Made by a program: the position numbers and the translations under genes. The notes under the pieces are model-generated. The model searched no databases. It was not told the DNA's origin and saw only the letters and a list, made by a program, of their open reading frames with translations. A stretch of DNA of 64,000 nucleotides, taken from assembly GCA_020633235.1 (NCBI GenBank), contig JACKEA010000004.1, positions 682,001 through 746,000 on the forward strand, in the 5' to 3' direction. Positions within the stretch are counted from its first letter, which is position 1; the number at the start of each line of letters is the position of its first letter. This document shows, piece by piece, positions 61,419 through 64,000 of this stretch. This stretch comes from Polyangiaceae bacterium. Lineage in GTDB: Bacteria > Myxococcota_A > Polyangia > Polyangiales > Polyangiaceae.

Positions 61419-62585
61419 TCAGCGCTTCTCCTCGTCGTCGTCGTCATCGTCGTCGTCGTCCTCATCCTCGTCGTCGTCCTCCTCGTCGGAGGCCTCGCGA
61501 GGCTCGTCGTCGTCGTCTTCCTCGTCGTCTTCTTCGTCGCGGAAGTCTTCGTCCTCGTCGTCGAAATCGTCGTCGTCGTCCTCGTCCCACTCTTCGCCTC
61601 GGTCGAGGCGCTCGTCCCCACGGGTGAGGTCTCGGAACACCGCGTCCAAGCTCTGGGCCTCGCGGCGGAGCTCGAGCAGGATCCAGCTCTTGTCGACCAT
61701 CAGCGAGTACAGCTCGCGGCGAAGGTCGCTGTCTTTGTCGCCGGAGACCTCGAACTTGTGCGCCGTTTCGTCCGTGGGCAGCTCACGAATGCTGCGAGCG
61801 CCGTCGATGGCGGCGAGCGCCTCTTCCACCTCTCGCGCATTGGGAGCGCCGCCGTTCTTGAGCGTCTTCTGCTCGTCGATGGTGACGATGTAGCGAACGG
61901 CTCCGGTCTTTGCGCGGATGTCGTCCAGCGGACCGTCCGCGACCACCCGACCCTTGGAGATGATGATCGCCCGGGCGCACGCCTCTTCGACCTCCGCCAG
62001 GTTGTGGGTGGAGAGGAGAATCGTGCGGTCCTTCCCGATCTCCTTGATGTACCGCAGCACCTCGGCCTTCTCGTTGGGGTCGAGGTCGCTGGTGGGCTCG
62101 TCCAAGATCAGGATGGGCGGGTCGTGGATCAGGGCTTGCCCCAGGCCCACGCGCTGCCGGAACCCGTGCGAGAGAGTCCCGATGTCCTTACCCATCGCCT
62201 GGGCCAGACCGCAGACCTCGATCACGCGCTTCAGGCGTTTCTTGAACTCGCCCTCGTCCAGCCCTCGGACCTGAGCGGTGAACCGCAGGTACTCCAACAC
62301 GTTCATGTCGGCGTACAGCGGCGCGCGCTGAGGCAAGTAGCCGAGGGAGCGCCGTACGGAGAGAGGATCTTCGAACACGTCGAAGCCCTTCACCCGCGCG
62401 CTGCCCGCGCTGGGGGAGATGAAGCAAGTCAGGATCCGCATAGTGGTGGACTTGCCGGCGCCGTTCGGCCCCAGGAATCCGACCACCTCACCTTTTTCGA
62501 CCTCGAAGCTGACTTTGTCGAGGGCGCGAACGGCGCCGAATCTTTTCGTTAGCCCGTTCGCGGAAATCATCACGTCGGTTGCCAT
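61419..62585 (-). CDS. GldA-like ABC ATPase with very acidic tail
   Basis: A 388-residue protein. Walker A is GPNGAGKST (about 40-48), the signature-like segment is LSHGFRQRVGLGQAL, Walker B is ILILDEPTSDLDP, and a switch His lies in LLSTHN. Residues to about 310 are a normal ATPase with its C-terminal domain. The last 65 or so residues are almost only Asp and Glu, coded by runs of GAC and GAG. ATPases of this family end without such a tail, which may bind metal or basic partners or keep the protein soluble. First gene of the operon. Confidence 0.9.
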   Translation of the reverse strand: MATDVMISANGLTKRFGAVRALDKVSFEVEKGEVVGFLGPNGAGKSTTMRILTCFISPSAGSARVKGFDVFEDPLSVRRSLGYLPQRAPLYADMNVLEYLRFTAQVRGLDEGEFKKRLKRVIEVCGLAQAMGKDIGTLSHGFRQRVGLGQALIHDPPILILDEPTSDLDPNEKAEVLRYIKEIGKDRTILLSTHNLAEVEEACARAIIISKGRVVADGPLDDIRAKTGAVRYIVTIDEQKTLKNGGAPNAREVEEALAAIDGARSIRELPTDETAHKFEVSGDKDSDLRRELYSLMVDKSWILLELRREAQSLDAVFRDLTRGDERLDRGEEWDEDDDDDFDDEDEDFRDEEDDEEDDDDEPREASDEEDDDEDEDDDDDDDDDEEKR

Positions 62586-62671
62586 CCGACCTCCGAAGGA
62601 ACGTTTACCGTCCCGCGTATCGCGTTACGTGCCCGCCTGCGGCCATCACGACCAGCGCGTTGGGCCGCGGC

Positions 62672-62699
62672 ATCCTATCGACGACGCGATCCGTGTCAA
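62672..62699 (-). promoter_or_regulatory. Sigma-70-like promoter of the Gld-type operon
   Basis: On the minus strand TTGACA (62699-62694) and TAGGAT (62677-62672) are separated by 16 bases. The -35 is perfect and the -10 has four of six consensus bases. The ATPase start at 62585 lies about 80 bases downstream. It is the best promoter match I found in the window. Confidence 0.6.
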
Positions 62700-62701
62700 C
62701 A

Positions 62702-62735
62702 CGCCGAAAAAACAGCATGCGAGCGCCGAAAAAAC
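62702..62735. repeat. Two identical 12-bp A-tract repeats upstream of the promoter
   Basis: CGCCGAAAAAAC occurs at 62702-62713 and 62724-62735, 22 bases apart, about two helical turns. They lie just upstream of the -35 on the same face. They could be activator sites or UP-like A-tracts. Confidence 0.6.
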
Positions 62736-62790
62736 CAGGGACTCTCGGGATTATTCCCGCCGGTGACAGTTCTTTTCGCCTCGCCGGTTT

Positions 62791-62804
62791 GGGGGCCGGC
62801 CCCC
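62791..62804. terminator. Possible hairpin after the FliP/SctR gene
   Basis: GGGGGCCGGCCCCC is a perfect palindrome ten bases past the leftward stop of the FliP/SctR gene. An RNA hairpin would need a few central bases as loop. No T-run follows, so it may only weakly end transcription. Confidence 0.35.
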
Positions 62805-62814
62805 ACGACTTGAT

Positions 62815-63576
62815 CTAACCGACTCGGTATCCGGTGACCAACGCTTGAGCCAGAAGCCCCCAGCCATCCACGGCAACGAACAGCAGCAGCTTGAAGGGCA
62901 AGCTCACTTGCGTTGGATTCATCATCTGCATGCCGAGGGCGAGCAGCACGTTGGAGACGACCAGATCGATGATCAAGAACGGCAGGTAGATCGCAAAGCC
63001 CAGCGCGAACGCTTCGATCAGCTCGCTGACCACGAACGCCGGGATCACCACGACCAAGTCGTCCCGCCCGACCGCGGCGCGCTCCGCCTCCGGCCGGGCC
63101 AGCTTGGCGATCTCGAAGAAACGATTGCGTTCTCGTTCCGAGGCATTCGCCTTGAGAAACGCGCGCAGCGGTTCCCGTGTCGCGTCGATCATGCCAGTCA
63201 CCAACGCGGAGGTGTCCTTCGCGGCTTCGCCTTCGAACAGCGGCTTGGCGTTGTCGGCGATGCGCGATCCCACGGGAGCCATCGCCAGGATGGTCAGGGC
63301 GGCGGACAGCGCCATGATCACGGTGTTGGACGGCACGTTCTGCGCGCCGATGGCGCCGCGTACGATCTGCAGCACCGTGGAGATCTTCACGAACGCCGTG
63401 AGCGTCATGAAGGCGAAGGGCAGCAGCGTGACCAACGCCAGGGCCACCACCAGCGCGACCGGCCGGGTCAGCAAGTCGTCCGCGTTCTGCGGCTGCGCTT
63501 CCGCGATGCTCGGCGCCAGCGCGAGCCCGAAGGCGAGCGTTGCCAGCAAGCGACGCCGGACGGCACGGCGCTTCAT
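62815..63576 (-). CDS. FliP/SctR-family type III export apparatus protein
   Basis: A 253-residue membrane protein with a signal peptide (ending AEAQ near residue 28) and four transmembrane segments. FVKISTVLQIVRGAIG, then LSAALTILAMAPV and NPTQVSLPFKLLLFVAVDGW, are the family landmarks. FliP and SctR form the core of the export gate of flagella or injectisomes. A signal peptide is common in FliP. The neighbouring FliO-like gene also leans to the flagellar side, but the NPTQVSLPF segment is close to SctR, so I leave the choice open. Confidence 0.9.
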   Translation of the reverse strand: MKRRAVRRRLLATLAFGLALAPSIAEAQPQNADDLLTRPVALVVALALVTLLPFAFMTLTAFVKISTVLQIVRGAIGAQNVPSNTVIMALSAALTILAMAPVGSRIADNAKPLFEGEAAKDTSALVTGMIDATREPLRAFLKANASERERNRFFEIAKLARPEAERAAVGRDDLVVVIPAFVVSELIEAFALGFAIYLPFLIIDLVVSNVLLALGMQMMNPTQVSLPFKLLLFVAVDGWGLLAQALVTGYRVG

Positions 63577-63941
63577 CCCTCGCCGTCCTGGGATTCGGGC
63601 GCCTTCTCTGGGGGCTTCGGCTTCTTGCCGAGCACTCGCCCGAGCACGTCCGCGAAGGCCGGGTGCGGCTCTCCGAGGTCCAAGTCCACCAAGTCCTCGC
63701 TCACTTCCCCTAACTTCGCGAGGCCGGCCTCGCTGGCGCCCACCACGTACACGGTGCTGCCCACGCGCACGAGGTAGATCGCGCGGCGCCCGTCCAGCGG
63801 CAGGCGCCCCACCAAAGACACGGGCCCCGCGGGCCGGCCCACGCCCACGCGGCGGGCGGCGACCAGCACCAACACCGCCAGGACCACCACCCCCAGCAGT
63901 GTCACCACCGTTTCGACGACGTACTTCGTCAAGGGGGACAT
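63573..63941 (-). CDS. FliO-like protein
   Basis: A 122-residue protein from the ATG at 63941 with one N-terminal transmembrane segment (about 12-29). A small beta domain follows (VSLVGRLPLDGRRAIYLVRV, then VYVVGASEAGLAKLGEV), as in FliO/MopB, and then a charged tail. FliO helps FliP assemble. It overlaps the FliP/SctR start by four bases (ATGA). The operon may begin beyond the right edge of the window. Confidence 0.75.
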   Translation of the reverse strand: MSPLTKYVVETVVTLLGVVVLAVLVLVAARRVGVGRPAGPVSLVGRLPLDGRRAIYLVRVGSTVYVVGASEAGLAKLGEVSEDLVDLDLGEPHPAFADVLGRVLGKKPKPPEKAPESQDGEG

Positions 63942-64000
63942 CGCGGGCGGAGGGTACACCCGACGGCGGAGGCGGGGCACTGCTGTTTTGGGCAGGTGCT

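Noticed and set aside
61414..61893. A poly-serine open frame opposite the acidic tail
   Set aside because: It is the complement of GAC/GAG runs; the ATPase on the other strand explains the region.

Overview
The window is GC-rich bacterial DNA with strong G/C preference at third codon positions. The gene set points to a myxobacterium of the Polyangiales type (phylum Myxococcota); this is an inference from content. It includes exported lipoproteins with Gly/Ser/Ala-rich linkers after the lipobox, a eukaryote-like Ser/Thr kinase paired with a TPR/PEGA-type protein, a sigma factor/anti-sigma/CHAT operon, an SpvB/RHS giant protein, relics of a repeated HNH-endonuclease element and a Gld-type ABC operon. 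No rRNA, tRNA, CRISPR array or phage block was recognised.

Layout. 0-10 kb: a radical SAM protein, a TIGR03790-type lipoprotein, a spore-photolyase-like radical SAM protein, a DUF423 membrane protein, a lipoprotein/TPR/kinase run, a DUF4241 protein and a frameshifted lipoprotein. 10.6-11.1 kb: a shrunken copy of a repeat element whose longer copy lies at 35.6-36.6 kb. 11-24 kb: a two-domain radical SAM protein converging on a three-gene leftward run (GYPRCC protein, 2234-residue SpvB/RHS protein, somatomedin-B/beta-propeller lipoprotein), then a divergent radical SAM protein. 24-33 kb: a subtilisin-like protease, a methyltransferase, and the sigma/anti-sigma/CHAT operon, which is split by an AbiEii-type toxin-antitoxin pair flanked by a 145-bp duplication. 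33-34 kb: three tandem copies of a small exported protein. 34-44 kb: a DUF4336 protein, the HNH element, a radical SAM plus unknown-protein pair, an ankyrin protein, toxin-antitoxin genes and debris, a Gfo/Idh-like GYPRCC fusion and an MntA/HepT pair. 44.5-48.7 kb: a 1423-residue protein with three radical SAM domains and a Gfo/Idh/MocA domain. 48.7-64 kb: mostly ordinary genes, namely a self-regulated ribbon-helix-helix-like gene, a CBS protein, lipoproteins, pckA, pheT, the Gld-type ABC operon, and FliP/SctR with a FliO-like partner.

The most interesting signal is a modular radical SAM family. Five genes (at 208, 11125, 23043, 38263 and 44472) share recombined modules: an unusual CX24-27CX2C radical SAM domain, canonical CX3CX2C domains with GGEP/GREP motifs, and a tail with a conserved xPxC cysteine followed by CX2CX5C. 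They sit among two GYPRCC (DUF483-like) proteins, one fused to the same oxidoreductase-like domain that ends the 1423-residue protein. I infer one functional system of unknown substrate.

Several places show recent change. There are two likely +1 frameshifts (8.2 and 9.4 kb), two truncated copies of an HNH element, a toxin-antitoxin insertion with flanking duplication, and recombined toxin-antitoxin fragments at 39-41 kb.
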